A DNA stretch of 64,000 bases, taken from contig NZ_JABASR010000011.1 in NCBI RefSeq assembly GCF_016107525.1, positions 1 to 64,000 of the forward strand. Reading direction: 5' to 3'. The notes beneath the pieces were generated by a model, which searched no databases, was not told the origin of the DNA, and saw only the letters and a list, made by a program, of their open reading frames with translations. Both the position numbers and the translations under genes were made by a program. The stretch is from Psychrobacter aquimaris (GTDB lineage Bacteria > Pseudomonadota > Gammaproteobacteria > Pseudomonadales > Moraxellaceae). Of the stretch, positions 9,399 through 18,805 are shown piece after piece. Numbering within the stretch: the first letter of the stretch is position 1; every line of letters starts with the position of its first letter.

Positions 9399-9511
9399 GG
9401 GATTGTTAGAGTGAATCTGCATTATCCGCTAGCGCTCCACTTCCATTTTATGATTGTTTTCACTGTTTTATCTATGGTTTTTTATTTACTAATAGCTAAC
9501 TGGTACCGTCT

Positions 9512-10864
9512 ATGTACACTGATTCAATGAAAGGCTCAGCAGACTCTAAATCAATCAATGCCAAGTCAATAAAAGCTAAGGCAAGGCTGGAGCATATAAA
9601 AAAATCGCCAGTTGCTCAAGTTAAGACACAGCCCGTTCAGCCTAGAAAATCCCTTGAAAGAGGCAGTGCTCTTAGCCAAGATGTTGAGACAGATACTGAG
9701 GCAGCTATGGCTACCAGCCCTTATTTTAGTGTGCAAGATTTGATCGTCGGTTATGACGATACGATTATCGTGAATGGTTTGTCACTGGAATTGAAGCAAG
9801 GCGAGATTGGTTGCTTTTTAGGTTATAGCGGCTGTGGTAAGACCACGGCACTAAGAGCAATTGCAGGGTTGGAACAAAGCCGTGATGGTATTGTTTTCTT
9901 AAACAATCAGTGTCTTACTAATAAAACTGACCGCAACTCGTATGCAGTAGCACCTGCTAAACGCGGTATGGGTATGGTGTTTCAGGACTATGCGTTATTT
10001 GGGCATTTGAGCGTGGCAAAAAACATCGCTTTTGGTCTGAATAAATGGTCTGCCGCTGATAAAAAAGCCCGTGTTGCTGAGATGCTAGAGCTGGTTGAAT
10101 TGTCTGAGCATGCTGACAAACGTCCAAATGAGCTGTCAGGTGGCCAGCAGCAGCGGGTGGCATTGGCCCGTGCGTTAGCACCAAAGCCGAAATTATTGCT
10201 ACTCGATGAGCCATTTTCTAACTTAGATGTGGTGCTACGTGAGTCATTGGCAATGAATGTCCGTGATATTCTTAAACGCACCAATACCACGGCAATATTG
10301 GTCACTCATGATCAAAACGAAGCGTTTGCACTGGCTGATAAAGTGGGAGTGATGCATAAAGGTAAGCTGGTACAGTGGGCAACCCCAAGCCAGTTATATC
10401 ATGAACCAATCAGTCCCTTTGTTGCCGAGTTTGTCGGTGAAGGCGCGATGATAGATGGCATCATCAAAGAAGGTCATGTTGAGACGGCATTAGGCGATAT
10501 CTATCGACGTATGGAAATTTACGATGAATCAGGGTATCCACAGTATTGCGAGTACGATTATCCTAACGGCACACCGATTAAGGTGTTGGTGCGCCCTGAT
10601 GATATCATTCATGACGATGAGAGCACACAAACTGCTTTAGTGGTTGGACGCGTATTTCGCGGTGCCAACTATTTATATCGCTTGCAACTCGACGACGGGC
10701 AAACGGTATTGTCATTAGTTGCCAGTCACCATAATCACGAGATTGGGTCACAGATTGGTATTTTACCTATCTTAGAGCACGTCGTGGTATTTGATGAAAA
10801 AGACATCAATGCGACGACTTGGTCAGAGTATGATAGGTCAGAGAGAGTTGAAGACGCAGAGTAG
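9512..10864 (+). CDS. fbpC: Ferric-iron ABC transporter ATP-binding protein
   Basis: Cytoplasmic ATPase that powers the FbpB permease. It has Walker A GYSGCGKTT, a Q-loop in VFQDYALF, the signature LSGGQQQR and Walker B LLLLDEP, then a D-loop and the switch histidine in VTHDQ. A C-terminal regulatory TOBE-like region follows. The first ~65 residues are a Lys/Ser-rich tail not normally present. ATG 9707 (residue 66, MATSPYFSV) has GAGG five bases upstream, whereas ATG 9512 has no clear Shine-Dalgarno, so the real protein may start at 9707 and be ~385 residues, nearer the family norm. I keep 9512 as the longest form. Confidence 0.9.
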   Translation: MYTDSMKGSADSKSINAKSIKAKARLEHIKKSPVAQVKTQPVQPRKSLERGSALSQDVETDTEAAMATSPYFSVQDLIVGYDDTIIVNGLSLELKQGEIGCFLGYSGCGKTTALRAIAGLEQSRDGIVFLNNQCLTNKTDRNSYAVAPAKRGMGMVFQDYALFGHLSVAKNIAFGLNKWSAADKKARVAEMLELVELSEHADKRPNELSGGQQQRVALARALAPKPKLLLLDEPFSNLDVVLRESLAMNVRDILKRTNTTAILVTHDQNEAFALADKVGVMHKGKLVQWATPSQLYHEPISPFVAEFVGEGAMIDGIIKEGHVETALGDIYRRMEIYDESGYPQYCEYDYPNGTPIKVLVRPDDIIHDDESTQTALVVGRVFRGANYLYRLQLDDGQTVLSLVASHHNHEIGSQIGILPILEHVVVFDEKDINATTWSEYDRSERVEDAE

Positions 10865-11019
10865 TCTTTATAGTCGAAGCATTTATAAATTATTAAGGTA
10901 TTAACCTCGCGAAATGCACAAAGTGTACTATTTACGATAGGCTGCCTTGTGCTTACTTTACACTGCTGCGATTATATCAACTAAAAGTCTCTCCAGAAAA
11001 CAGGCGCTTGCACTTAAGC

Positions 11020-11892
11020 TTATCGTGTCGCCAATATGTGCAAATAACGTCCCAACCGTTTATACGGCTCTAATTGCGAGTAGCGCAGCTCCATACGTAT
11101 CACAGCATCTGGGTCATTGTGACCACCACGCTTAAGCGGGGCATAATCATGAAATACGCGCAGACCGCTGGTACGTATGGTCTGATAGTGATGCGCTGCT
11201 AACCAACGTTCGACTTCTTCTTTGGCGACAGGATGGTTGGGTGTGAGGCTTTTTTTGTTATCAGCCTTATATTCTGTATTATCGAGTAAGTTAAAATTCC
11301 CCATGATCAGGTTGCGATAATCAAAGCTTGCTGGGTTATAAAAGCATAAAGATAGTGCACCCTTATCCGTTAATTGCTGATCAAAAAAGTCCATCACGGC
11401 AGCGGGCTCGGCCAACCATTCAAGCAGCGCATGACACATGATTAAATCAAACTTTTCATGCTTTTCTTTGCCTAATTTTTCTGGCAGCTCCTGATAGGGG
11501 CAAACATACCATGTGATATCGAGGTTTTCGTCTATCTGCGCGGCACTCGCTTTCGCCTTTTCTAGCATGTTGCCTGAGATATCATTGATGACCAGTGTAT
11601 GACCTTGGGCCGCAAGCTCTATGGCAATCTGTGCAAGCCCTGCACCCACATCCAAAATACGTAAAGGTCGCCCAAGGCTTTTGCTCATTTGCGCGCTATA
11701 TTCAAAGATATCACGGCGTAGCACCGCCAATCGAATATCGCCTTTTAAGCCACCGTAAACCTTTTTTTCAAAATGATCCGCAATCGCATCGAAGCTACGA
11801 TCGGCACGTATATCGCCTGATGCGTCGCTTTGTTGTGTCAGATTAAGCGATTGGTTGTCATGTTCTTTTGTACTTTCACTATTGGTTTGCAT
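11020..11892 (-). CDS. cmoM: tRNA 5-carboxymethoxyuridine methyltransferase
   Basis: Class I SAM-dependent methyltransferase (formerly SmtA) that converts cmo5U34 to its methyl ester in several tRNAs, widening wobble decoding. The N-terminus FDAIADHFEKKVYGGLKGDIR matches CmoM orthologs. Motif I is LDVGAGLAQIAIELA near residue 80, and the family block CHALLEWLAEP is followed by LCFYNPASFDYRNLIMGNF. The C-terminal RVFHDY and EPYKRLGRYLH segments are also characteristic. The first ~28 residues are a polar extension. It is convergent with fbpC and divergent from the lipase gene; no operon partner is visible. Confidence 0.9.
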   Translation of the reverse strand: MQTNSESTKEHDNQSLNLTQQSDASGDIRADRSFDAIADHFEKKVYGGLKGDIRLAVLRRDIFEYSAQMSKSLGRPLRILDVGAGLAQIAIELAAQGHTLVINDISGNMLEKAKASAAQIDENLDITWYVCPYQELPEKLGKEKHEKFDLIMCHALLEWLAEPAAVMDFFDQQLTDKGALSLCFYNPASFDYRNLIMGNFNLLDNTEYKADNKKSLTPNHPVAKEEVERWLAAHHYQTIRTSGLRVFHDYAPLKRGGHNDPDAVIRMELRYSQLEPYKRLGRYLHILATR

Positions 11893-12099
11893 AAAGCGCT
11901 ATCTGTATTAGGGTTGTATTTCGGAACATCGTACAACAAAGACAAAATCTAAGCTAGGTTTGACAATAATACTAATTTTACTATCAGGTTAAAGATGCTG
12001 TTAAATGCATGTTTTCCAGTAGCTTTTCATAACATTTTACGGTATAAGTAGTAAGGTTTAAGAAGCAATTATTGAGACGGTTTTATTAGAAATGTTTGA

Positions 12100-12175
12100 T
12101 ATTGCAAAGTACTCAATAAAAACCATTTGATAACAAGAGTCTGCCACTCTGAAGTTTTCTATTGCAAAGGACTCT
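12100..12175. repeat. Direct repeat TATTGCAAAG(T/G)ACTC, exactly 60 bp apart
   Basis: TATTGCAAAGTACTC starts at 12100 and TATTGCAAAGGACTC at 12160. The two 15-mers differ at one base and lie about 40-115 bp before the lipase-like gene, in the 322-bp gap between it and the divergent cmoM. They could be paired operator half-sites or a small duplication. Apart from this I see nothing definite in the gap 11893-12214. Confidence 0.4.
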
Positions 12176-12214
12176 CAGCAAACGTCTGATTTACCACTGC
12201 TAAGGACAGCAACC

Positions 12215-13900
12215 ATGATCGTATCTAAATCTACTACCGCTATAAGTGACAAGTCATCTATCAATACCCATCAATCAATATCCACTAATACAGGCAAGCC
12301 GGTGATGCTGCGCTGCCTATTATCGGTCGCCATTGCCAGTAGCTTGCTGCTCGTCGGTTGTGGCGATGACAATGATGATGTCGTAGGCCCTGGCTCTGCG
12401 ACGTCAGTTAAATCAATCAAGTCATTTAACACCGCGCAAATAAATACCCAGTTCGGTCTTGAGGGTACGGCAACCCCTGATGCCAAATGCGATATCAAAA
12501 TCGAAAAAGTCAGCTATCCGACAGTAGGGGCAGCGGGTGAGCGTACCAACGCGACAGCAGCCTTGATGCTACCAAGCGGAGACAGTGCTGACTGTCAAGG
12601 CGATCGACCTATCTTGCTATATGCCCATGGCACAACCACTGACAAAGACTACGATTTTAGCCAAGTAGCCAATCCTCAAAACCCAGCAGCTAGTGAGGCA
12701 ACATTAATCGCCGCAAACTTTGCAGCTCAAGGTTATATTGTGGTTGCACCAAACTATGCTGGTTATGATGAGTCTGATCTTGATTACCATCCATACCTTG
12801 TGGCTGATCAACAAGCCACTGATATGGCCGATGCGCTAGATAGTGCCCGTACAATCATTGCAAGACAACAGCGCGCTAATGATCCTGATTATACCAACCT
12901 TGATGACTCTGGTGAGTTATTCATTAGTGGTTACTCACAAGGTGGGCACGTGGCGATGGCCACCGCTAGAATGTTCGAGAAAAACGATGAGCCAGTCACT
13001 GCAATTGCACCTTTATCAGGGCCTTATGCACTGGCAGCGTTCGGTGATGCCATATTTAGAGGAAACGTCAATATTGGCGCGACTCGTTTTGCACCGCTAC
13101 TGGCATCTGGCCTCCAAAACGCGTATGGCAATGTCTATAACAGTACTGCTGATATATTTACTGCCAATTATGCAAACACAGAATTACCAAGTTTATTGAG
13201 CTTTGGTGAGTTGGTCGCCGCCAATAAACTGCCTGATAATGCGCTGTTTGAAAAAGACCCTGAAAACAATCCCACTCTCGATCTTCTACCACCACCTACC
13301 GTTCCCTTTGCCTCTATTGGCTTCGCGGATGACAATTATCTGATCAGAACGGACTTCCGTACCGCTTATGTGGCGGATGCGTTACAGAACCCTGATAGCC
13401 TAATCGAGATGACGGGTGCATTGCCAGCAGCCAATCCAAAAAATAACTTACGCAAAGCATTAAAACTCAATGATCTACGTGGTTATGTGCCAAAAATGCC
13501 AACACTGCTATGTGGTGGCAATCAGGATCCAACGGTCTTTTATGATCTAAACACCAGTTCAATGGCTGCTATTATTCAAGGTAATGTCGCACAAAACCCA
13601 GCCCTTACCGTCAACGTGACAGTATTAGATGTTGATGCGACAACAGCCGCTGCTCGTCCTAATACTCCTAACGTTCAACTTATTGGACAGGCGTCCATGA
13701 ACCAATGGAATATTAATTCTGTTGTAGCAAGTGTTCAAAGTAACTTTGTGCAAAATCTTCAACGAGTAATAGAGGCAGGAGCACAGCAAGGCATACCTGC
13801 AAGTGCTGCTGTATTGGGTAACTATCACGGTGGTCTGGTCAGTACTGCTTGTACACAAGCCACACGTGAGTTCTTTAATCAGGAATTTAAACCCGCTTGA
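12215..13900 (+). CDS. Secreted alpha/beta-hydrolase (lipase/esterase-like) lipoprotein
   Basis: Alpha/beta-hydrolase probably acting on esters outside the cytoplasm; substrate unknown. The N-terminus carries a hydrophobic stretch ending in lipobox LVGC (Cys49), then an acidic Asp/Asn linker. The oxyanion region is LLYAHGT, and the nucleophile elbow is GYSQGG near residue 240. LLCGGNQDP and GNYHGG are candidate positions for the acid and histidine of the triad. The layout resembles bacterial secretory-lipase-type proteins. ATG 12215 has AAGGA eight bases upstream. An internal ATG at 12305 would give a more compact signal peptide but has a weaker ribosome site. Confidence 0.82.
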   Translation: MIVSKSTTAISDKSSINTHQSISTNTGKPVMLRCLLSVAIASSLLLVGCGDDNDDVVGPGSATSVKSIKSFNTAQINTQFGLEGTATPDAKCDIKIEKVSYPTVGAAGERTNATAALMLPSGDSADCQGDRPILLYAHGTTTDKDYDFSQVANPQNPAASEATLIAANFAAQGYIVVAPNYAGYDESDLDYHPYLVADQQATDMADALDSARTIIARQQRANDPDYTNLDDSGELFISGYSQGGHVAMATARMFEKNDEPVTAIAPLSGPYALAAFGDAIFRGNVNIGATRFAPLLASGLQNAYGNVYNSTADIFTANYANTELPSLLSFGELVAANKLPDNALFEKDPENNPTLDLLPPPTVPFASIGFADDNYLIRTDFRTAYVADALQNPDSLIEMTGALPAANPKNNLRKALKLNDLRGYVPKMPTLLCGGNQDPTVFYDLNTSSMAAIIQGNVAQNPALTVNVTVLDVDATTAAARPNTPNVQLIGQASMNQWNINSVVASVQSNFVQNLQRVIEAGAQQGIPASAAVLGNYHGGLVSTACTQATREFFNQEFKPA

Positions 13901-13939
13901 TAGAGGTCAGCTTAACCGTAAAAAATAGCTTTGCTATCG

Positions 13940-13970
13940 AAAAAACTGTGTCCACTGGATGCAGTTTTTT
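13940..13970 (+). terminator. Rho-independent terminator after the lipase-like gene
   Basis: AAAAAACTG (13940-13948) pairs with CAGTTTTTT (13962-13970), with an inner TCCA/TGGA stem, and ends in a T-run. It lies 40 bp after the stop codon, upstream of the small-protein gene. Confidence 0.7.
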
Positions 13971-14005
13971 CATGAATACCATTTAATAATTAATAGGAGA
14001 AAAGT

Positions 14006-14185
14006 ATGAAGTCAATGATATTATCACTGGTTACCTGTGTCTTTATGATAGCTTCGATCAGTCAAGCACAAGCTAAGAATACACCTTGTTCGGGTAAAAT
14101 GGGCGGCGTATCTCACTGCTCAAAAGATGGCAAGTTTGTCTGTAAAAATGGCAAAATCAGTCAATCAAAAAAAGTATGCCGTTAA
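14006..14185 (+). CDS. Small secreted cysteine-containing protein (59 aa), function unknown
   Basis: An open frame of 59 residues not otherwise called. It starts at ATG with AGGAGA five bases upstream, one of the best ribosome sites in the window. Residues 1-23 form a clear Sec signal peptide (MKSMILSLVT, hydrophobic core, AQA cleavage site). The mature ~36 residues are basic, rich in Lys and Gly, with four cysteines (28, 38, 46, 58) in an arrangement CSGKMGG, SHCSKDGKF, VCKNGK, VCR that suggests two disulfides in the periplasm or outside. I cannot assign a function. It stands between two hairpins, so it is probably transcribed alone. Confidence 0.8.
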   Translation: MKSMILSLVTCVFMIASISQAQAKNTPCSGKMGGVSHCSKDGKFVCKNGKISQSKKVCR

Positions 14186-14190
14186 AGTTG

Positions 14191-14217
14191 TTTTTACTCT
14201 TGTTATTAGAGTAAAAA
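14191..14217. terminator. Symmetric hairpin after the small secreted protein gene
   Basis: TTTTTACTC (14191-14199) and GAGTAAAAA (14209-14217) form a perfect 9-bp stem with a 9-nt loop just after the stop codon at 14185. On either strand the T-run lies in the 5' arm, so termination efficiency is doubtful; RNA stabilisation is an alternative. Confidence 0.4.
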
Positions 14218-14357
14218 AACCGCTAATCAGCTGTTTTGCTTAATTTTAATAACAGCCAGACGCCCCTAAATCAGCAAATTTGTGCTAAAATAGCTTCTTT
14301 AATTGAACATTATTTTTAACAAAAACCGTATCACTATTTTCCTATTGTTTTGCACGT

Positions 14358-14387
14358 TTGACGGTGCTTTTTTAGGGTCACTATTTT
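14358..14387 (+). promoter_or_regulatory. Candidate gyrA promoter
   Basis: TTGACG (14358-14363) and TATTTT (14382-14387) with an 18-bp spacer lie about 100 bp before the gyrA start. The leader then contains the inverted repeat AGCTGC/GCAGCT around 14395-14414. Apart from these I see no further feature in 14218-14489. Confidence 0.35.
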
Positions 14388-14489
14388 GATAGTAGCTGCG
14401 CATTGATGCAGCTATATTTTTGTATAACCCATGAGTATCTTGAACAAACGTGTCAACATTAGAAAAACAATGTGAGTGAAGGAGTGTAT

Positions 14490-17309
14490 ATGAGCGAATC
14501 GGTCAGTCCTATTGGCATCGTAGATGAACTAAAGCAATCCTATCTGGATTATGCGATGAGCGTGATTGTCTCGCGTGCGCTGCCTGATGTGCGTGATGGG
14601 TTCAAACCTGTACACCGCCGTGTGATGTACGCCATGCACGTGCTATCTAACGACTACAATAAGCCGTATAAGAAGTCTGCACGTGTGGTCGGCGATGTCA
14701 TTGGTAAATATCACCCACATGGCGATAGTGCGGTCTATGATGCGATTGTGCGGATGGCGCAGGATTTTAGTTTGCGTTATCCGATGGTCGATGGTCAAGG
14801 TAACTTTGGTTCGATCGATGATGATCCACCGGCTGCCATGCGTTATACGGAAGTACGTATGACCAAACTGACCCATCAGATGCTCGCTGATTTAGACAAA
14901 GACACGGTTGATTGGGAAGACAACTACGATGGCTCTGAGCGCATGCCAAGCGTGATGCCAGCGCGTATTCCTAACTTGCTGGTCAATGGTGCGACGGGTA
15001 TTGCAGTCGGTATGGCGACCAATATGGCGCCGCATAACCTGACAGAAGTGATTAATGCTTGTTTGGCTTATGTAGAAAACCCACAAGTCTCAGCTGAAGA
15101 GTTGATGTCACACATCTCAGGTCCCGATTTCCCAACGGGCGGTATTATCTACGGCCGCGCGGGTATTTTAGATGCTTATCGTACGGGTAAAGGTCGCCTG
15201 CACATACGTGGTCGCTACCATATCGAAGCCATGAGTGATACGGGTGTCAACCGTGATCGCGAGCGTATTGTATTTACCGAAGTGCCTTATCAAGCCAATA
15301 AAGCCAAACTGATTGAGCGTATTGCAGAGCTTGTACGTGATAAAAAAATCGAAGGCATTAGCGAGATTCGTGATGAGTCTGATAAAGACGGTATGCGTAT
15401 CGCCATTGACTTGCGTCGCGGCGAGACTGCTGAAGTAATTGTCAATAACTTGTTCTTGCAAACGCCGCTAGAATCTAGCTTTAGTATCAATATGGTGGCG
15501 CTAGATAATGGTCAGCCAAAACTATTGACCCTGCGTCAGCTCATCGCTGCGTTTGTGCGTCATCGTCAAGAAGTGGTGACCCGCCGTACGATTTATGAGC
15601 TGAACAAAGCGCGCGTACGTGGTCATTTGCTCGAAGGTCTAACGGTTGCTCTCGCCAATATCGACGAGATTATTGCGACGATTAAAGCGTCTGCAAACCG
15701 CGGCTTGGCACGTGAAAGCTTATTAAACAACACCTGGGGTTCAGGTAGCGTGGTGGCGATGCTTACCGCTGCTGGTAGCCAATCTGTGCGTCCTGAGTTT
15801 ATCGAAGGCGAAGATCCTAAAGCGCCGTTTGGTCTTATCGAAGGTGAAGAACGTTATCGCTTATCACTTGAGCAGGTCAACGCGATTTTAGATATGCAGT
15901 TGCATCGTTTAACGGGTCTTGAGCAAGACAAATTGACCGAAGAATATCAGGACTTACTGCGTGAAATCGCTCATTTAGAGTCTATCTTAGGTGACTTTGA
16001 TAAGCTAATGACCATTATCTCTAATGAGATGATTGAGATTCGTGATAACTTTGGTGATGAGCGCCGTACCGATATTATTGACTCACGTACTGACTTTAAC
16101 CGTGAAGATTTGATTCCTGAACAAACGGTAGTCATGACGGTTTCGCGTACTGGTTATGCAAAAACTCAGCCGATTGATGATTATGTCGCGCAAAAACGTG
16201 GCGGTAAGGGTAAGTCTGCAACGGCTATGAAAGAAGATGATGTGATTGATCACTTGGTGGTCACTTCAACGCATGCTACTGTATTGTGCTTCACAGATAG
16301 TGGGCGTGTCTTCAGCTTACGTGGTTTTGAAGTGCCGATTGCCAGTCGCGGTGCTCGCGGTCGTCCATTAGTAAATTTAATTGGCTTAAATCCTGATGAA
16401 ACCGTCACCACGATACTGCCAATTCCAAAAATAGTGGAAGATCTATCAATAAAAGGTGAAGCGTCAACAGATGCTCTAATAGATGGGGATGATGATTTAT
16501 TAGACGACAGCACGCAAGCAGAGCCACCTTTTGTGTTCTTTGCAACTGCCAATGGTACGGTGAAGCGGGTAGAGCTTAAACAGTTTGCTAATATTCGCTC
16601 GAACGGTTTAATTGCAGTTGGATTAGAAGAAGGCGATAAGCTAGTAAGCGCTCGTATTACCAATGGTAACCAAGAAGTGATGTTGTTTGCTTCAAGTGGT
16701 AAAGCCATTCGTTTTGATGAGAATGATGCTCGCGTGATGGGCCGTACTGCTAAAGGTGTCCGTGGTATGCGTTTGGCGACTAATGAATCTATCAAATCAT
16801 TGGTTGTGATCGAAGATGATGTACGCGAAATTCTCATTGCTTGTGAAAACGGCTTTGGTAAGCGTACCTTGATCGATGAGTTCAATACCCAAAATCGTGG
16901 TGGTGGCGGTGTGATTGCGATCAAGACCAGTGAGCGTAATGGTGCACTGGTACGTGCCACCAAGGTTGACTCTACAGATGATATTATCTTAATTTCTGAT
17001 AAAGGTACGTTGGTTCGTACGCCCGTTGAGCATGTCGCTAGCTCTGGTCGTAATACGCAAGGTGTTACGCTGATTCGTCTATCAAAAGACGAGAAGCTAG
17101 TTGCTATGGCACGTGTTGAGCACGAAGAAGGTGACGATGAGTTAGTCGATGCCATGAGAGAAGACGGTACATTTGATGTGGAAGGTCAAGAGCAGAGAGA
17201 GATTGATGCGGCGACTGGCAACACAGCAATTAATGACGTTATGGATATTTCTACTGACAATGAATTAGATGTTGACAGTACAGACGGTGAAAACACAGAC
17301 GACGAATAA
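14490..17309 (+). CDS. gyrA: DNA gyrase subunit A
   Basis: Breakage-reunion subunit of gyrase, which introduces negative supercoils as A2B2 with GyrB. Numbering from ATG 14490, the catalytic Tyr119 is in AAMRYTE, and the quinolone-resistance region [10 protein letters not shown] carries Ser80 and Asp84 (E. coli Ser83 and Asp87), the susceptible-type residues. The C-terminal beta-pinwheel has the GyrA box QKRGGKG needed for DNA wrapping. An acidic insert ([10 protein letters not shown]) occurs within the C-terminal domain, and the tail is strongly acidic. ATG 14490 is chosen because GAAGGAG sits five bases upstream; the frame is also open from GTG 14472. A strong terminator follows. Confidence 0.98.
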   Translation: MSESVSPIGIVDELKQSYLDYAMSVIVSRALPDVRDGFKPVHRRVMYAMHVLSNDYNKPYKKSARVVGDVIGKYHPHGDSAVYDAIVRMAQDFSLRYPMVDGQGNFGSIDDDPPAAMRYTEVRMTKLTHQMLADLDKDTVDWEDNYDGSERMPSVMPARIPNLLVNGATGIAVGMATNMAPHNLTEVINACLAYVENPQVSAEELMSHISGPDFPTGGIIYGRAGILDAYRTGKGRLHIRGRYHIEAMSDTGVNRDRERIVFTEVPYQANKAKLIERIAELVRDKKIEGISEIRDESDKDGMRIAIDLRRGETAEVIVNNLFLQTPLESSFSINMVALDNGQPKLLTLRQLIAAFVRHRQEVVTRRTIYELNKARVRGHLLEGLTVALANIDEIIATIKASANRGLARESLLNNTWGSGSVVAMLTAAGSQSVRPEFIEGEDPKAPFGLIEGEERYRLSLEQVNAILDMQLHRLTGLEQDKLTEEYQDLLREIAHLESILGDFDKLMTIISNEMIEIRDNFGDERRTDIIDSRTDFNREDLIPEQTVVMTVSRTGYAKTQPIDDYVAQKRGGKGKSATAMKEDDVIDHLVVTSTHATVLCFTDSGRVFSLRGFEVPIASRGARGRPLVNLIGLNPDETVTTILPIPKIVEDLSIKGEASTDALIDGDDDLLDDSTQAEPPFVFFATANGTVKRVELKQFANIRSNGLIAVGLEEGDKLVSARITNGNQEVMLFASSGKAIRFDENDARVMGRTAKGVRGMRLATNESIKSLVVIEDDVREILIACENGFGKRTLIDEFNTQNRGGGGVIAIKTSERNGALVRATKVDSTDDIILISDKGTLVRTPVEHVASSGRNTQGVTLIRLSKDEKLVAMARVEHEEGDDELVDAMREDGTFDVEGQEQREIDAATGNTAINDVMDISTDNELDVDSTDGENTDDE

Positions 17310-17357
17310 ATGTTTCAGTAGTTAGCTTTTTGATCTAGTCTGATATGATTGTTCTAC

Positions 17358-17398
17358 AAAAAAGCCTCTGACGTTATCGTCGGAGGCTTTTATTTTTT
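17358..17398 (+). terminator. gyrA terminator
   Basis: GCCTCTGACG (17364-17373), loop TTAT, CGTCGGAGGC (17378-17387) and then a T-rich tail. It is nearly identical to the hairpin at 18722-18763, in front of the second RarD-like copy. Confidence 0.85.
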
Positions 17399-17495
17399 CT
17401 GTATCTTCTCTATTGTTAGGGTCTGCCTATAAGTTTCTGCTGCTCTAATTTTTTATAAATAATGTCCATAAGGTTCTATTTTTAAGGCTGTTGTT

Positions 17496-18566
17496 ATGCT
17501 TACGACCAATCAAACTTTTCAGGGAACTGTCGCAGCGGTATCGTCGAGCTTTTTATTCTCGATGATGTTTTTGTTTGGGCTATTTATGCTGCCCTTAACG
17601 GGGACGCAGGTGGCCTCGTGGCGAGTGTTGATGATGCTGTTAAGTTTGATCATCTTGCTCAGTTTGACCAAGCAATGGCAGCATGTCTTTGATTATATTA
17701 AGACACTTAAGACCTTAAAAGAATGGCTGATATTTATACTACCTGCACCGATCTTGGGCGGACAGATTTGGCTATTTATGTGGGCACCAGTCAATGGCTT
17801 TGGTCTGGATGTCACCTTGGGCTATTTTTTATTACCGCTGGTGATGATTGTACTTGGTCGATTTTTTTACCATGAGCATATGAGTGTATTACAGTGGGTA
17901 GCCGCGATATTTGCGGCGCTAGGCATTGGTTACGATGTCATTCAGTATGGCTCAGTGTCTTGGGTGACGTTGTTTGTGTGCTTGGGCTATCCGCCGTATT
18001 ATCTGCTTCGTCGCACGCTTTCCGTCCCGCCGATTACAGGTTTGCTGTTTGATTTGACATTGCTAACGCCAGTAGTGCTTATCATGCTTTATGTGACAGG
18101 TGGTTTTAGTGTGGCAGCAGAGGACATGAAATTTTGGTATTTATTGCCGCTGCTTGGTGCCTTTAGTGCGCTTGCGATGTCTCTGACGATGATTGCCAGT
18201 AGCAAGCTGCCAGTGTCTCTGTTTGGCGCGCTAAGCTACATAGAGCCGATGTTGTTATTTGTGCTGTCTATCACGGTTCTGAGTCAGAGCCTTGATGAAG
18301 GTGGCTCGCTCTTTATGTACGGCATGATTACACTTGCCCTAGCGGTCATGATAATCGATAGTGCGATAGGCTATCTCGTTCGTCAGCGTAGTGACCGCTT
18401 GCATGGATATAGAGAGCCTCAAATTGGCGGCTTTCCGCCGCGTCGTCATTTTATCAATCAGCGTATCGGTGGTGTGCTAAAAGCGCATCGCTTTCGCAAA
18501 ATTCGTCGTTACCAAAAAAAGATGGATAAGATACAGCAAAAAATCGAACAACTTGATTTAAAGTAA
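17496..18566 (+). CDS. EamA/RarD-family transporter, copy 1
   Basis: Integral inner-membrane protein of the drug/metabolite transporter superfamily, RarD-like branch, with about ten hydrophobic helices; substrate unknown. Recognisable parts are GTQVASWRV, FMWAPVNG, LGYFLLPLVMIVLGRFFY and the GYPPYYLLRR motif in the middle. A basic cytoplasmic tail of about 55 residues follows the last helix. It is a close paralog of the next gene, with exactly the same length (356 residues) and matching segments throughout. The upstream 12-mer AAGGCTGTTGTT before ATG is shared with copy 2. It probably has its own promoter after the gyrA terminator. Confidence 0.88.
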   Translation: MLTTNQTFQGTVAAVSSSFLFSMMFLFGLFMLPLTGTQVASWRVLMMLLSLIILLSLTKQWQHVFDYIKTLKTLKEWLIFILPAPILGGQIWLFMWAPVNGFGLDVTLGYFLLPLVMIVLGRFFYHEHMSVLQWVAAIFAALGIGYDVIQYGSVSWVTLFVCLGYPPYYLLRRTLSVPPITGLLFDLTLLTPVVLIMLYVTGGFSVAAEDMKFWYLLPLLGAFSALAMSLTMIASSKLPVSLFGALSYIEPMLLFVLSITVLSQSLDEGGSLFMYGMITLALAVMIIDSAIGYLVRQRSDRLHGYREPQIGGFPPRRHFINQRIGGVLKAHRFRKIRRYQKKMDKIQQKIEQLDLK

Positions 18567-18721
18567 GTACTTACATGCATTAAACTTACTCAATGCAGAA
18601 GTTGGCAGACTAGATGAACAGTAGCATTGCTTATCTATTCTGACTTTGACATAATGCTGCCATGATGTAAGCACGATACATTAAAAGCGTTTATCTTAGA
18701 TTGCGCGACGACCTTATATGC

Positions 18722-18763
18722 AAAAGCCTCAGACGTTCTCGTCTGAGGCTTTTGTTTTTTTTT
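18722..18763 (+). terminator. Terminator between the two RarD-like copies
   Basis: AAAAGCCTCAGACG (18722-18735), loop TTCT, CGTCTGAGGC (18740-18749) and then TTTTG plus a T-run. It shares stem and loop sequence with the gyrA terminator, apparently carried along in the duplication. It lies inside the N-terminal extension of the longest frame of copy 2, which argues against that extension being translated. Confidence 0.8.
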
Positions 18764-18805
18764 AAAATTGCCAAGGATGTGCCCCAATCTATAAAGGCTG
18801 TTGTA

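Noticed and set aside
10916-10975. Crossing complementary pairs GCACAA/TTGTGC and AGTGTA/TACACT suggesting a pseudoknot after fbpC
   Set aside because: Six-base matches over 50-60 bp in AT-rich DNA are expected by chance, and no known RNA class fits.
16250-17155. 301-residue frame antisense to gyrA
   Set aside because: Shadow of the strong gyrA codon bias: Ser/Thr/Arg-rich composition, no motif, no ribosome site.
14490-17309. Quinolone-resistance mutation in gyrA
   Set aside because: Residues equivalent to E. coli Ser83 and Asp87 are the susceptible Ser and Asp.
18701-18805. N-terminal extension of the second RarD-like gene (35 residues)
   Set aside because: It translates a terminator hairpin and T-run, has no homology to copy 1, and ATG 18806 aligns exactly with the copy 1 start.
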